NCBI RefSeq assembly: GCF_013201725.1
Contig: NZ_CP053835.1
Span: forward strand, 372,001-436,000
Length of the DNA: 64,000 nt
Reading direction: 5' to 3'
Origin: Arcobacter defluvii
GTDB taxonomy: Bacteria; Campylobacterota; Campylobacteria; Campylobacterales; Arcobacteraceae
Shown: positions 53,113 through 62,866 of the stretch, piece by piece
Numbering within the stretch: position 1 is the stretch's first letter
How the letters are laid out: each line of letters opens with the position of its first letter
Position numbers and translations under genes: made by a program
The notes under the pieces: generated by a model
Told to the model about the DNA's origin: nothing
Seen by the model: only the letters and a program-made list of their open reading frames with translations
Databases searched by the model: none

Positions 53113-55293
53113 ATGTCTAAAGAAAAAATCAATCTAAATATTTCAGGAATGACTTGTGTAAACTGTTCAAATGGAATAGAGAAGGTTGTTGGAAAAATGA
53201 AAGGTTTAGAGTCTTCAAAAGTGAGTTTCGCTTCAAATGAGGGTGAGTTTTATATAAATACAGAATTTTTAGATAAACAAAGCCTAATCAATAAAATAGA
53301 AAAGTTAGGTTATGGAGTTGAAGAAAATTTAGAAGCTTTAGAAAAAAGTAAACTAAAAGCATACAATGAACTAAAAAGAGTATTTATACTTAGTGCTAGT
53401 ATTGCTGTGATTATGTTTTATTTTATGTTTTTCCCACTTGAAAATGTGCAAGTAAATCAATATGTAATGTTTGCACTAGCTACAGTTGTGCAGTTTTATG
53501 CGGGAGCTAGATTTTATAATTTGGCGTTTAAGGCTTTGAAAAACAAAAATTACGATATGAATGTTTTAGTTGCTCTTGGGACAAGTGCTGCTTATTTTTA
53601 TTCTGTTTTTGTAGTTTTATTTCCCTCTTTATTTCCTGAACATTTAAGATTTATCTATTTTGATGGAGCGGTTGTAATTATCACTTTTATACTTTTAGGG
53701 CGATTACTTGAAGAGCGTTCAAAAGCAAAAGCAACAGATTTTCTGAAAAAACTTATGGATTTAGCTCCTTTAAATGCAACTTTGATTTGTGAAGATGGAA
53801 GTTATAAAACTATTTTAGCAACACAATTAAAAGTGGGAGATAAAGTTCTTATAAAATCAGGAGAAAAAATATCAACAGATGCAATAATAAAAAAAGGAAG
53901 TGCAGATATTGATACTTCGATGCTTACTGGTGAATCAATGCCTGTATATAAAACAATAGGTGATGAGGTAATAGCAGGAACTTTAAATACCTCAGGTGTT
54001 ATTGAAGTTGAAGTTTTAAAAGAGTCAAAAGATACAACCCTTTCTAAAATTGTTGCTCTTTTAAGTACAGCTCAAAGTAAAAAACTTCCTATTAGTAGAT
54101 TTGCAGATAAGGTTGCAAATATTTTTGTACCAACTGTTATAGTTATTTCAATTGCTACTTTTTTGATTTGGTTTTTTATCATAGGCGATGCAATGGACGC
54201 AATATTAGCTTCTATTTCTGTTTTGATTATCTCTTGTCCTTGTGCTTTAGGTTTAGCAACTCCAATTGCAATAGTTAGTTCAGTTGGAAAAGGTGCACGT
54301 GAGGGAATTTTGATAAAAAATCCAGAAATACTTGAACTTATAAAAGATATAAAATATGCAGTTTTTGATAAAACAGGAACTTTAACAACAGGAATTATAA
54401 GTGTTAAAGATGCTTTGTATGAAGAGTCATTTTTAGATATCTTAGCTTCACTTGAAACACAAAGTGAACATCCTATTTCAAAAGCTGTGGTAAATTTTGC
54501 TAAGGCAAAAAATCTAGCTTGTGACAAAATATTTACAGATATTCAAATCATCGCAGGACAAGGAATAAGTGCAAATTTTGAAGATAAAAAAGTATTGATT
54601 GGAAATCTTGATTTTTTAGAAAAAAATGAAGTTTTATTAGAAAATAAATATTTAGAGTTTTACAATAAATCACTAGAGGAAGGAAGTGGAGTTATTCTAG
54701 CTTCATTTGATAAAAAATGCGTTGCAGTTTTTGCCTTGGCAGATACGATAAAAGAGGGTGCTAAAGAGTTAATAGAAAATTTAAAAGCAAAAGATATAAC
54801 ACCTATTTTATTAACAGGTGATAATAAAACTACAGCAAATAGTGTAGCTCAAAAATTAGGAATAGAAAAAGTATATGCACAAGTCCTTCCTGATGAAAAA
54901 TATAAAGTAATCATGGAACTTCAAAAAGAAGCAAAAGTTATGTTTGTAGGTGATGGAATAAATGATTCCCCTTCAATCAAACAAGCAGATATTGGAATCA
55001 CACTAAATTCAGGTTCTGATATAACTAAAGATGCAGGAGATATAATACTTATTAACAATGAGTTAAGTGCTGTTTTAAAAAGTATAAATTTATCAATTGA
55101 GTCAATGAAAATCATAAAACAAAACCTATTTTGGGCATTTATTTATAATGCTGCTGGTATTCCCTTAGCAGCTGGATTATTTTATCCCATACTTGGTGTA
55201 ATGCTAAGTCCAATGTATGCTGGAATTGCTATGAGTTTTTCTTCTGTAACAGTTGTATTAAACTCTTTGAGATTAAAATTTAAAAAGATTTAA
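53113..55293 (+). CDS. copA: Copper-exporting P1B-type ATPase
   Basis: CopA pumps Cu(I) out of the cytoplasm. The 726-residue protein has one N-terminal HMA domain (GMTCVNCSN, C15/C18), eight membrane segments, the TGESMPVYK actuator loop, the CPCALGLATP ion motif in helix 6, the phosphorylation site DKTGTLTTG, SEHPISKA with the nucleotide-binding histidine, and the GDGINDSPS hinge. The motif CPC with YN and MSSV-type residues in the last helices fits Cu(I) selectivity. It ends in a shared hairpin with the HPP gene. Confidence 0.94.
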   Translation: MSKEKINLNISGMTCVNCSNGIEKVVGKMKGLESSKVSFASNEGEFYINTEFLDKQSLINKIEKLGYGVEENLEALEKSKLKAYNELKRVFILSASIAVIMFYFMFFPLENVQVNQYVMFALATVVQFYAGARFYNLAFKALKNKNYDMNVLVALGTSAAYFYSVFVVLFPSLFPEHLRFIYFDGAVVIITFILLGRLLEERSKAKATDFLKKLMDLAPLNATLICEDGSYKTILATQLKVGDKVLIKSGEKISTDAIIKKGSADIDTSMLTGESMPVYKTIGDEVIAGTLNTSGVIEVEVLKESKDTTLSKIVALLSTAQSKKLPISRFADKVANIFVPTVIVISIATFLIWFFIIGDAMDAILASISVLIISCPCALGLATPIAIVSSVGKGAREGILIKNPEILELIKDIKYAVFDKTGTLTTGIISVKDALYEESFLDILASLETQSEHPISKAVVNFAKAKNLACDKIFTDIQIIAGQGISANFEDKKVLIGNLDFLEKNEVLLENKYLEFYNKSLEEGSGVILASFDKKCVAVFALADTIKEGAKELIENLKAKDITPILLTGDNKTTANSVAQKLGIEKVYAQVLPDEKYKVIMELQKEAKVMFVGDGINDSPSIKQADIGITLNSGSDITKDAGDIILINNELSAVLKSINLSIESMKIIKQNLFWAFIYNAAGIPLAAGLFYPILGVMLSPMYAGIAMSFSSVTVVLNSLRLKFKKI

Positions 55294-55309
55294 AGATAAA
55301 TTTTAATCT
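55270..55309. terminator. Hairpin between convergent copA and HPP genes
   Basis: A 13-bp stem (55270-55282 with 55297-55309) around a 14-base loop covers both stop regions. Confidence 0.5.
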
Positions 55310-55866
55310 TCACTAAACCATTTTTTACTAAAGTCTTTTAAAGATTCAGGATAATATCTATGTTTTGGGATATTGTTTACAACAAGAGCAATAATTAATA
55401 AAAGAAATGCTCCTGTTGTAACAGGATATAAAACATATAAAAATCCTAAACTATGAATCTTCTCACTTCCAATAACTGCAATTAAAGCAGTTGCACCTCC
55501 TGGTGGATGTAAAGTTAGAGTTAATTGCATAATCAAAATAGAAGTTGCAACAGCAAATGCAGAAGCTAATAGTAGATTTTGAGAAAAAAGTTTAAATGAT
55601 ATTACTCCAATAATTGCTGATAAAATATGTCCACCTATTAAATTCCTTGGTTGTGCTAAAGGTGAATTAACAGCTCCATAAACTAAAACAGCACTTGCTC
55701 CAAAAGAGCCAATAACTAAACTTAAATCTTTATCATCTAAAACGTCACGATGAAAAAAAGAGATAGCTAAAATCCCAATAAATGAACCAATCCATGACCA
55801 AATAAGGTTTGATTTTTCCATAGGTTCTGAGTTTATTTTTTTGAATTGTTTAAAAAATTTTTGCAT
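55303..55866 (-). CDS. HPP-family membrane protein
   Basis: A 187-residue protein with four or five hydrophobic segments and the family hallmark LHPPGGATALIAVIGS, plus an SFGASAVLVYGAVNSPLAQPRN segment. HPP proteins in plants and cyanobacteria transport nitrite into plastids or cells; the bacterial role is not certain. The gene is convergent with copA and ends in a shared hairpin. Confidence 0.88.
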   Translation of the reverse strand: MQKFFKQFKKINSEPMEKSNLIWSWIGSFIGILAISFFHRDVLDDKDLSLVIGSFGASAVLVYGAVNSPLAQPRNLIGGHILSAIIGVISFKLFSQNLLLASAFAVATSILIMQLTLTLHPPGGATALIAVIGSEKIHSLGFLYVLYPVTTGAFLLLIIALVVNNIPKHRYYPESLKDFSKKWFSED

Positions 55867-55943
55867 TTACAAACTTTATAAATAAAATAAAAGTGATGTT
55901 ATCAAAAAGTTTAAAGTATATAAATGATTTGAATCAAGATAGA

Positions 55944-55970
55944 TTTATAAGAAGAAAATCTTCTTATAAA
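55944..55970 (-). terminator. Hairpin at the end of the glycosyltransferase gene
   Basis: A 12-bp stem TTTATAAGAAGA (55944-55955) with TCTTCTTATAAA (55959-55970) and a three-base loop. It includes the stop codon. The T-tract is weak. Confidence 0.55.
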
Positions 55971-57076
55971 ATATTTAATTGGTGGGCTAAATCAGCTGCA
56001 ATTCTTTCATAATTTCTAACTGATAAAAGGCGATTTTGTCCATTTTGACCTACTTTGGCAACTTCGTCTTTTGATAAATTTATGATTTGTTCAAGTTTTT
56101 TTCTAATTGAATCTTCATCAAAATTTGTGAACCAAGCACTTATGTTGTCTTCAAAAATTGAAGTATTATTTTCATTATTACTCATAATACAAGGAATTGC
56201 ACTTGAATAATAATCTAAAACTTTCATTGGTGTTGAAGAGTTAAATAAAGCAATATCAGGTAATGTTGCTATCCCAACATCAGCTTTTGCAATCAGTTCA
56301 AGAAGTTCATCTCTATTTGTTGCATTATAAACTTCAATATTATTAGATAAATTTTCAAAATCTTCTAGTAATTTTTCTAAATATTCAGGGTCTTTTGTCG
56401 AAATCATAAGTTTATAATTTGAACTATTTATATTGCTAAACGCTTCTAAAATAATTTCAAATTCTCTTAATTTATCCAAAGTTCCTGCATAAAAAAATCT
56501 TTTTTCACTACTTTCATGCTGAATATTTTCGTGTAAATTATCAGGATCAATTGCTGATGGAATTACAAAACTTCTTGTTTTTACATCTTTAAAATAGTCA
56601 TCTTTCATTTGAAATGATGTTGGTAAAAATATATCACATTTATTAATCAAACTTATTTCTGTAAATGTTTTGATTTTATTGCTTATTACATCAAATAGTG
56701 TTTTTTTATTGTTAGCTTCATCTGTTTGCAGTTTTGCTATTCGTTTTGGAAAAGAGAGTCTAAATCCAACTTTGAAGTTGTAGTTTTGTTTTTTATCCAA
56801 AACTTCTTTTAGTAAATCTGTATTGTTTCTTATGACAACAAATTCAAACTTTTCAAGATTTATTCCAGCTTTTTGTAACTCTTCTAAAATATTATTTTGG
56901 AATTTTTTAGGAATAATTATTCTTCCATTTTCTTCAAATTCAATATTTTCTTTTGTATTTGAAAAAAAAGTTGTATTTATATCAAAATGTTTTGTTAAAT
57001 ATTTTTGAAATAAAGGACCAATAAAACTATGATCAGAGTATTCATCTTGATCCGTAATGTATAAAAAATTGCTCAT
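55964..57076 (-). CDS. Glycosyltransferase, GT-B fold (group 1-like)
   Basis: A 370-residue protein with two halves as in GT-B enzymes. The second half has FYAGTLDKLREFEIILEAF, then IEVYNATNRDELLELIAKADVGIATL and STPMKVLDYYSSAIPCIMSN, the group 1 pattern for nucleotide-sugar binding (the STPMKVLDYYSSAIP loop). The N-terminal half has no clear family signature. Substrate and acceptor are unknown, and no other polysaccharide genes are adjacent. Confidence 0.8.
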   Translation of the reverse strand: MSNFLYITDQDEYSDHSFIGPLFQKYLTKHFDINTTFFSNTKENIEFEENGRIIIPKKFQNNILEELQKAGINLEKFEFVVIRNNTDLLKEVLDKKQNYNFKVGFRLSFPKRIAKLQTDEANNKKTLFDVISNKIKTFTEISLINKCDIFLPTSFQMKDDYFKDVKTRSFVIPSAIDPDNLHENIQHESSEKRFFYAGTLDKLREFEIILEAFSNINSSNYKLMISTKDPEYLEKLLEDFENLSNNIEVYNATNRDELLELIAKADVGIATLPDIALFNSSTPMKVLDYYSSAIPCIMSNNENNTSIFEDNISAWFTNFDEDSIRKKLEQIINLSKDEVAKVGQNGQNRLLSVRNYERIAADLAHQLNIL

Positions 57077-57135
57077 TTTAACTCCTTTAAATTTTCATAA
57101 AATTTTAGCAGTTAAAAATCGCAAGAAAAAAGCAT

Positions 57136-57627
57136 TTAATAAATTTTTCCAAATAAATCAATATGAGTTAAATAAACTCTTAGATCAAATTCAACTTGAT
57201 GATAAGAAGGCATGACAAATGTACAAAGATTATAAAAAGCTTTATCATGCTCTCTTTCTTTAAAGTGTGCAAGTTCATGTACAACTATCATTTCTAAAAA
57301 CTCTTCAGGCATATTTTTAAAAATAGTTGCAACTCTTATCTCATTTTTTGATTTTAGTTTTGAACCTTGGACTCTTGAAACTATTGAGTGCATGCCTAGT
57401 GCATTATTTATAACATTTATTTTTCCATCATACATTACTTTTGAAACTTGATATTTTTTGAAATAATCATTTTTGAAATTCATTACATAATCATATAAAG
57501 CTTTATCGTTTGTATAAGTGTGAGTATTTGGATATTTTGTTTTTATATAAGAAGTAAGTTTATCTTTTTCTATTAAAGTTTGTACTTGTTCTTGTAAGTG
57601 TTTTGGATAATGATTTAAATATTTCAT
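57136..57627 (-). CDS. YgjP-type (DUF45) metal-dependent hydrolase
   Basis: A 163-residue protein with the zinc motif VVHELAHFKEREHDKAFYNL, HExxH followed by a third histidine as in the SprT/M48-like YgjP family (E. coli YgjP). The N-terminal part holds a KVMYDGKINVINNALGMHSIVSRV strand region. Substrate is not known. It stands alone with 60- and 36-base gaps to its neighbours. Confidence 0.85.
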   Translation of the reverse strand: MKYLNHYPKHLQEQVQTLIEKDKLTSYIKTKYPNTHTYTNDKALYDYVMNFKNDYFKKYQVSKVMYDGKINVINNALGMHSIVSRVQGSKLKSKNEIRVATIFKNMPEEFLEMIVVHELAHFKEREHDKAFYNLCTFVMPSYHQVEFDLRVYLTHIDLFGKIY

Positions 57628-57662
57628 AAAGGATTATACCAAAGAGAAACAAATAAAGAGGA

Positions 57663-59687
57663 TTAAATTCCCTCTTTAATATTTTCTAAATCTTTGATTT
57701 TATCTAGATATTGCTCTTTTTTTGATGTTACAAATTTGATTCTATCTTCATTTATTTCAAGATATTGTTCTTTAGAATATTTGATAATTTTAAATAAATA
57801 GTTTCTTTTTGAAGTTAAAAAGTCTTCAATTTTTTCAAATCCAAAATTCGCTTTTAATTTTGCCACAATTTCATCTTCTCTTGGATGTGAAATTGCAAAT
57901 CTTGAAGGTTCTTTTTTATATAACTCCTCTGATTCAAATATTTGTTGTTCAAAGTGAGCGATAGTTGCTTGAGTTGTTTGAATGTAAGAATAAGATAAAG
58001 CACCATTAAAGTATGCGAATTTTTTTCTTAAAGCTGAAATATTTTCTAAAATTGCAGTATGATATGCTCTTAACACATTTTCATAAACTTTAGCTGCAAA
58101 GTGTCTTGTATTTGAGAACTCAAAATCAGAAGCAATTTCTCTATGTTTTCTTATTAATTCATAAGGTTCTTGCCATTTTGAAACTTCATTTTTTATGATA
58201 TTGTAACCTTCTCTAAATGCATCATCTGTATTTAATTCTATGTTTTTAAGAAGTTTTATTGATCTTTTGAACATTTTATCTACAGTTTGGTCATCATAAA
58301 ATAGTGATTTATAAACAGCATCTGAATCAATCCAAAAAGTTTCATAAGAGAATTTTTCTATTTTTTCACCTAAAAAACCTTTTGATTCTTCAAATCTAAA
58401 AGCTTTTCTACGTTTGATATTTTTATATGTTTCGTGGGCAATTTTTTCCATAATTGATTCTAAAGAATTATAAATATTAAATAATTCTTTAGAGTATCTT
58501 TTATGAATATTTTCAAAGTGTTCAATTACTTTTGGTTCACAAGATTTTAACACTTCAAGTAGAGCATCATAAACTTTTGTAATTGTTTCATACTCTTTTA
58601 CTAAAATTTCACAAATACCTTTTAAATCTTTTTTAATAGCAAACTCTTTAGCTTCTGCTGCTTGTGGTCTAATAGTGTTATTTATAAATTCTAATACATC
58701 TTGAATATTTGAATCTTCTAAAAGTTTTGTATTTGTTGTTGCATCTGAGTTTTGAATTGAGTGAATTTTATTTTTATAATCTTTAAAACTATTTTCAAAA
58801 AAATCTAAATCATCAACATTTTTTTCAAGTAAATCTTTTTTGAATTGAGTAACTATTTTTGTATATTCATCTTCAATCAAAATATCTTTTTGTTGAGCTC
58901 TTGATTCAAGTGCCATCCTTGCAGAAATTGGTACAACTTTCGCAAAGAATTTTGAAAACTTATCACTTACATATTTTGTTGTAGTTTCAACTTGTTCAGG
59001 AGTTAATTTATCTTTTTGATTTAAAACACATAAAGATTTATTTTTGAAGTGTTGCATATACTCTTCTAAAACTTCAGCTTCTGATAGTTTTCCTGCATTA
59101 TCAATAAGTGTTAACCAAATAATTCCACCAACATCTCTTAAAACTTTTCTAGTTGTTTCTGTATCACTTTGAGATTGAGAGTTTAATCCTGGCGTATCAA
59201 CAAATGAAATATCTTTTAAAATATCCATAGGAGCATAAAGAGTTAGATATTTTATGTCTTTCATCTCATGTTGTCTTTGATCTGTAAAATCAGCAATACT
59301 TTCAATTGGTGCAAATTCTTGAGCACCTGAATAATAAGTGATTTTTAGTTTATACTCTTCGCCATAGTTTATAAAGTTTACTTTTGAAGTTACAGGTGTA
59401 ATTCCTGTCGGTAAGATATTTCTTGAAAGTAGGGCATTTAAAAATGTTGATTTACCAGCACTAAATTGCCCAGTAATTGCAACTTCCATAGGATAACGTG
59501 CACGTCTAATTTGTTTATTTAAAATATTTTTCAGCTGATTTGATGGGAAAAACTTTTCATCAAGAAGTTTATTTTGAACCTTTTTTATATCACCAACTAA
59601 ACCTTCTTCATAAATAACTTCTTCAATAGAATAAGTTTCTTTATATTCGTTAATAAAACTTTTTAGGATATTTAAATTTGCACTCAT
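57663..59687 (-). CDS. Dynamin-like GTPase, DLP2-type
   Basis: A 674-residue large GTPase. G1 is GQFSAGKSTFLNALL, the switch region PTGITPVTSK (G2), G3 is DTPGLNSQSQS and G4 NQKDKL. Long helical regions after about residue 300 form the stalk and neck, with a hydrophobic/basic stretch near the middle for membrane contact. In Campylobacter jejuni the adjacent DLP1 and DLP2 assemble as a heterotetramer that tethers membranes, and the same pair is seen here. The start shares one base with the DLP1 stop (TAATG). Confidence 0.9.
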   Translation of the reverse strand: MSANLNILKSFINEYKETYSIEEVIYEEGLVGDIKKVQNKLLDEKFFPSNQLKNILNKQIRRARYPMEVAITGQFSAGKSTFLNALLSRNILPTGITPVTSKVNFINYGEEYKLKITYYSGAQEFAPIESIADFTDQRQHEMKDIKYLTLYAPMDILKDISFVDTPGLNSQSQSDTETTRKVLRDVGGIIWLTLIDNAGKLSEAEVLEEYMQHFKNKSLCVLNQKDKLTPEQVETTTKYVSDKFSKFFAKVVPISARMALESRAQQKDILIEDEYTKIVTQFKKDLLEKNVDDLDFFENSFKDYKNKIHSIQNSDATTNTKLLEDSNIQDVLEFINNTIRPQAAEAKEFAIKKDLKGICEILVKEYETITKVYDALLEVLKSCEPKVIEHFENIHKRYSKELFNIYNSLESIMEKIAHETYKNIKRRKAFRFEESKGFLGEKIEKFSYETFWIDSDAVYKSLFYDDQTVDKMFKRSIKLLKNIELNTDDAFREGYNIIKNEVSKWQEPYELIRKHREIASDFEFSNTRHFAAKVYENVLRAYHTAILENISALRKKFAYFNGALSYSYIQTTQATIAHFEQQIFESEELYKKEPSRFAISHPREDEIVAKLKANFGFEKIEDFLTSKRNYLFKIIKYSKEQYLEINEDRIKFVTSKKEQYLDKIKDLENIKEGI

Positions 59688-62038
59688 TAGTATAATCCTT
59701 TTATAGTTGTTGAAATATTTTCAAGTTTTTTAATATTTTTATGTATATCAATTGATAATTGAGCTCTATTTTTATCATTTTCTTCAAATGAATTAATTTG
59801 ATTTTGAAGTGTTTCTTCATCATTTTTTAGTTTTTGTTCAAATGATTTTAATGGAGCATTTAAAGTAGTAAAAAATGATTCAATTAATAAATTACTTACT
59901 TTTTTTGCCTTAGCTTTTATATCTTGGTCTATTGATGAAAATTGATTTGATATTAATACTTCGATTTCTCTATCAAGTTCATTTATTTTTGATTCTTTTG
60001 ATTTTGAAACAGCTTCAGTTATTTGAGAAACTAGAATTTCATTATTTGAAGTTAAAAATCCTGATTTAAAATCATCTTGGAAAAAACCTCTTGCATCAAA
60101 ATTTTCATTTTTATGTCCTATTGTAAATCCCATATCATGGTATTTTTGTTCACATTGTTCTCCAATAGTTTGAGATTTTTTGATAAATTTATACCTATAA
60201 TCTCTAATCACATCAATAATTCCATCTTTAATAGCAGTTTCAACAATAACTTTGATTCTACTATTTTCAGGTCTTTTTTTCGTTTTTTCAAATGAGTATC
60301 TAACATCACTTACAACTCTTTGTTTTATAACTGTTTGTAAGTCAATTAGCTCACTTTGTAAAAATGTTTCAAGTGAATCAATATATGATTTTGCATCGTT
60401 TTTATAAAAATTAATATCTTCACTCATTGCTTGGAAAATTCTAGTATTTACAGCTTTTTTCTTATTAAATTCTTCTAATTCTTTTTCTAATTCATCTTTT
60501 GATTTTGATAAAAGTTTTAATTCATAGTTATAAAATGATGTTTGTTTTTCAACAATTTTTTGTAATTGATTTTTGCAAGATTGAATTACAAGTTCACCTT
60601 TTTGTGAGTTTGTTCCAAAAAGTGTTTCTGTTAGATATTTTTCAATCTCTAAAATACCAGTATCTTCAAGTCTAAATCCAGCATCTAATGCTTCTTGAGC
60701 TCGTCCTGTTCTATGTAATAAAGCCATTCTTCCAGAAATAGGAATAAATTTGATAGTTTTTAAAATATAATCAAGTTGAGAGTCTTTATTTTGTGCTTTT
60801 AATTGTCGCTCAATTGAAGATTTTGTATATTTTATAACTTCATTAAGTTGGTCTTTTGTAACTGTATCAGCTCTTGTTATTACTATTAAAAGTTTAGAAA
60901 TATTTTGATATAAAACAGCATCAATAATAAAATCAACATCTTTCAACGTAGCACTTTGAGAAACGTTCATAAGATGTAACATCATATCACAAGCAGATAT
61001 ATACTCTTTTGTAATTTCTTCCCTTTGAATAACAGGGTCATCAAGTCCTGGTGTATCAACTATTTCTATACCATCACTTAAAAAATCAAGTTTTGAACCT
61101 AATTCTACATATTTTACAAGATTACATTTTTTCCCACTTGCTTCTGCTGATGTATAAGAAGATAAATCTTTTATATCAATTTCATCAAATCTTGAAACAG
61201 GTCTTATATAGTTTTTTAGATTATCTCCAAATATTTTATTTGTTTCATCAACAAAATCTTTCATAGATTCAAGTTGAGAAGCTGATTTTATTATTCTTTC
61301 CCATTCTTGTTCATTCCAATAATAAACTTTTGCAGTATCAGTTGGATTATGCTTTACAATAGTTAAGTTTGCAGTTTCAGGAACAACAGCACTTCCTAGA
61401 ATCTCTTTTCCCATTAGTGCATTTAGCATTGTAGATTTACCTGCATTCATAACGCCAGTAATTCCTATAGAGAATTTTTGATTATCTAAATAGTTTTTTG
61501 TATTTTCTACTTCTTTTAATATTTCTTCATTTGATATGTTATTTTTAAGTTCAGCAATTAAACTTTCTAAAGTTATTTTTAAATCTTTAAATGAAGATTT
61601 GTTTTCTTCATCTATCTCTTCTAATAAATTATGAATTGGATCTTCAGTAATATTAAACTCTTTATCTTCAAATAAAGATAATAATTTATTATAGTGTTCA
61701 TTATTTATAATATTTTCATTTTTTAAGTATTCAAATGATGAATGTAAAACAGATATATTTTGTTTAGATCTATTTTTTGCAATAGTTTCAATTACATTAT
61801 GTTGCAAATGATTTAATTCATTAATATTTGAAGGACTTTTTACTTTTATTTGCTGACATAATGTTTTAAAAGATGTAAGTGGTAAAAATTTATCATAATT
61901 TTTTCTTGTAGCACTTATAATTAAAGCAAAAATTGTGAATGTTTCATCATTTATTGTTGTTTCAATTGGTTCAACATCTAAATTCTGCTCAAAAGTTATA
62001 CCGTGATATAATAAAAAGTAGTCATTTACTAAACTCAT
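59687..62038 (-). CDS. Dynamin-like GTPase, DLP1-type
   Basis: A 783-residue large GTPase. It has an N-terminal region of about 170 residues ahead of the GTPase domain, then G1 GVMNAGKSTMLNALMG, switch-like PETANLT, G3 DTPGLDDPVI and G4 TRADTV. The C-terminal half is helical. Together with the coupled DLP2 gene it most likely forms a membrane-remodelling or tethering heteromer. The pair is read from a single transcript; a strong hairpin separates it from the frd genes upstream. Confidence 0.9.
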   Translation of the reverse strand: MSLVNDYFLLYHGITFEQNLDVEPIETTINDETFTIFALIISATRKNYDKFLPLTSFKTLCQQIKVKSPSNINELNHLQHNVIETIAKNRSKQNISVLHSSFEYLKNENIINNEHYNKLLSLFEDKEFNITEDPIHNLLEEIDEENKSSFKDLKITLESLIAELKNNISNEEILKEVENTKNYLDNQKFSIGITGVMNAGKSTMLNALMGKEILGSAVVPETANLTIVKHNPTDTAKVYYWNEQEWERIIKSASQLESMKDFVDETNKIFGDNLKNYIRPVSRFDEIDIKDLSSYTSAEASGKKCNLVKYVELGSKLDFLSDGIEIVDTPGLDDPVIQREEITKEYISACDMMLHLMNVSQSATLKDVDFIIDAVLYQNISKLLIVITRADTVTKDQLNEVIKYTKSSIERQLKAQNKDSQLDYILKTIKFIPISGRMALLHRTGRAQEALDAGFRLEDTGILEIEKYLTETLFGTNSQKGELVIQSCKNQLQKIVEKQTSFYNYELKLLSKSKDELEKELEEFNKKKAVNTRIFQAMSEDINFYKNDAKSYIDSLETFLQSELIDLQTVIKQRVVSDVRYSFEKTKKRPENSRIKVIVETAIKDGIIDVIRDYRYKFIKKSQTIGEQCEQKYHDMGFTIGHKNENFDARGFFQDDFKSGFLTSNNEILVSQITEAVSKSKESKINELDREIEVLISNQFSSIDQDIKAKAKKVSNLLIESFFTTLNAPLKSFEQKLKNDEETLQNQINSFEENDKNRAQLSIDIHKNIKKLENISTTIKGLY

Positions 62039-62052
62039 TTTAAATCCCCCAA

Positions 62053-62100
62053 AAATATAAAAAGTTAAATATCACTAATGATATTTAACTTTTTATATTT
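62053..62100 (-). terminator. Terminator of the frd operon
   Basis: A perfect 22-bp stem (62053-62074 with 62079-62100) with a four-base loop, AT-rich at both ends. Read on the minus strand it has a T-rich tail. It lies between frdB and the dynamin pair. Confidence 0.8.
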
Positions 62101-62109
62101 TCTTATTTA

Positions 62110-62128
62110 CGAAGGAGTAAATCCTTCG
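62110..62128 (-). terminator. Short GC-rich hairpin just after frdB
   Basis: A 7-bp stem CGAAGGA (62110-62116) with TCCTTCG (62122-62128) and a five-base loop, just beyond the frdB stop. No T-tract follows directly; it precedes the longer terminator in the minus direction. Confidence 0.5.
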
Positions 62129-62134
62129 CAATAA

Positions 62135-62866
62135 TTATCTAAGTGCTACTAATTTTCTTCTTAAGTAAGCGATTTTGTTTTGTAATGGTAAGTGTTTTGG
62201 ACAATGGTCTTCACAAGCCATTAAAGACATACAACCAAAAATTCCATCATCATCACCGATTAATTCATAGAAATCTTCCGCTGTTCTTTTATCATGTGGG
62301 TCAACTTCAAATCTTGCAACTCTGTTTAATCCAACAGGTCCAACAAAGTTTGGTCTCATAAGCATTGTTCCACAAGAAGCAACACAAATACCACACTCAA
62401 TACATCTATCTAATTCGAATGTTTCATTTGCAACATCTGGATCAATTCTATCTTCTAATTTAGAAATATCTACTTCGTGGTCATTATGAATCCATGACTC
62501 AACTCTTTTAGACATTCCATCCATCCATTTACCTGTGTTTACAGATAAATCTTTAATTAATTCAAATGCAGGCATAGGCATTAATTGTAGTTTTCCAGTT
62601 GGATAATTTGCAATTAATGTTCTACAAGCTAATGATGGTTTTCCATTTACAACCATACCACAAGAACCACAAATACCTGCTCTACAAACGAAGTCAAAAG
62701 ATAAATCTGGATCCATTGTTTCTCTAATTTTCATTAAAGCAATGAAAAGAGTCATACCTGGAGTTTCTTCTAATTTATATTCAACAAAGTGAGGTTTTGA
62801 AACCTTACTTCTTGGATTAAATTTAAGAACTGATATAGTTATTTCTCTACCTTTTTCGATACTCAT
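62135..62866 (-). CDS. frdB: Fumarate reductase / succinate dehydrogenase iron-sulfur subunit
   Basis: This 243-residue subunit carries electrons between the flavin subunit and the membrane quinone. A [2Fe-2S] site is in [21 protein letters not shown], the [4Fe-4S] site in [12 protein letters not shown], and the [3Fe-4S] site in [17 protein letters not shown]. The pattern is that of the Wolinella/Campylobacter-type FrdB. The ATG shares one base with the frdA stop, giving TAATG coupling. The direction of the reaction in vivo is not certain from sequence. Confidence 0.95.
   Translation of the reverse strand: MSIEKGREITISVLKFNPRSKVSKPHFVEYKLEETPGMTLFIALMKIRETMDPDLSFDFVCRAGICGSCGMVVNGKPSLACRTLIANYPTGKLQLMPMPAFELIKDLSVNTGKWMDGMSKRVESWIHNDHEVDISKLEDRIDPDVANETFELDRCIECGICVASCGTMLMRPNFVGPVGLNRVARFEVDPHDKRTAEDFYELIGDDDGIFGCMSLMACEDHCPKHLPLQNKIAYLRRKLVALR

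Noticed and set aside
54072-54527. 151-residue open frame opposite copA
   Set aside because: It mirrors the coding strand of a conserved membrane ATPase region and has no independent family pattern.
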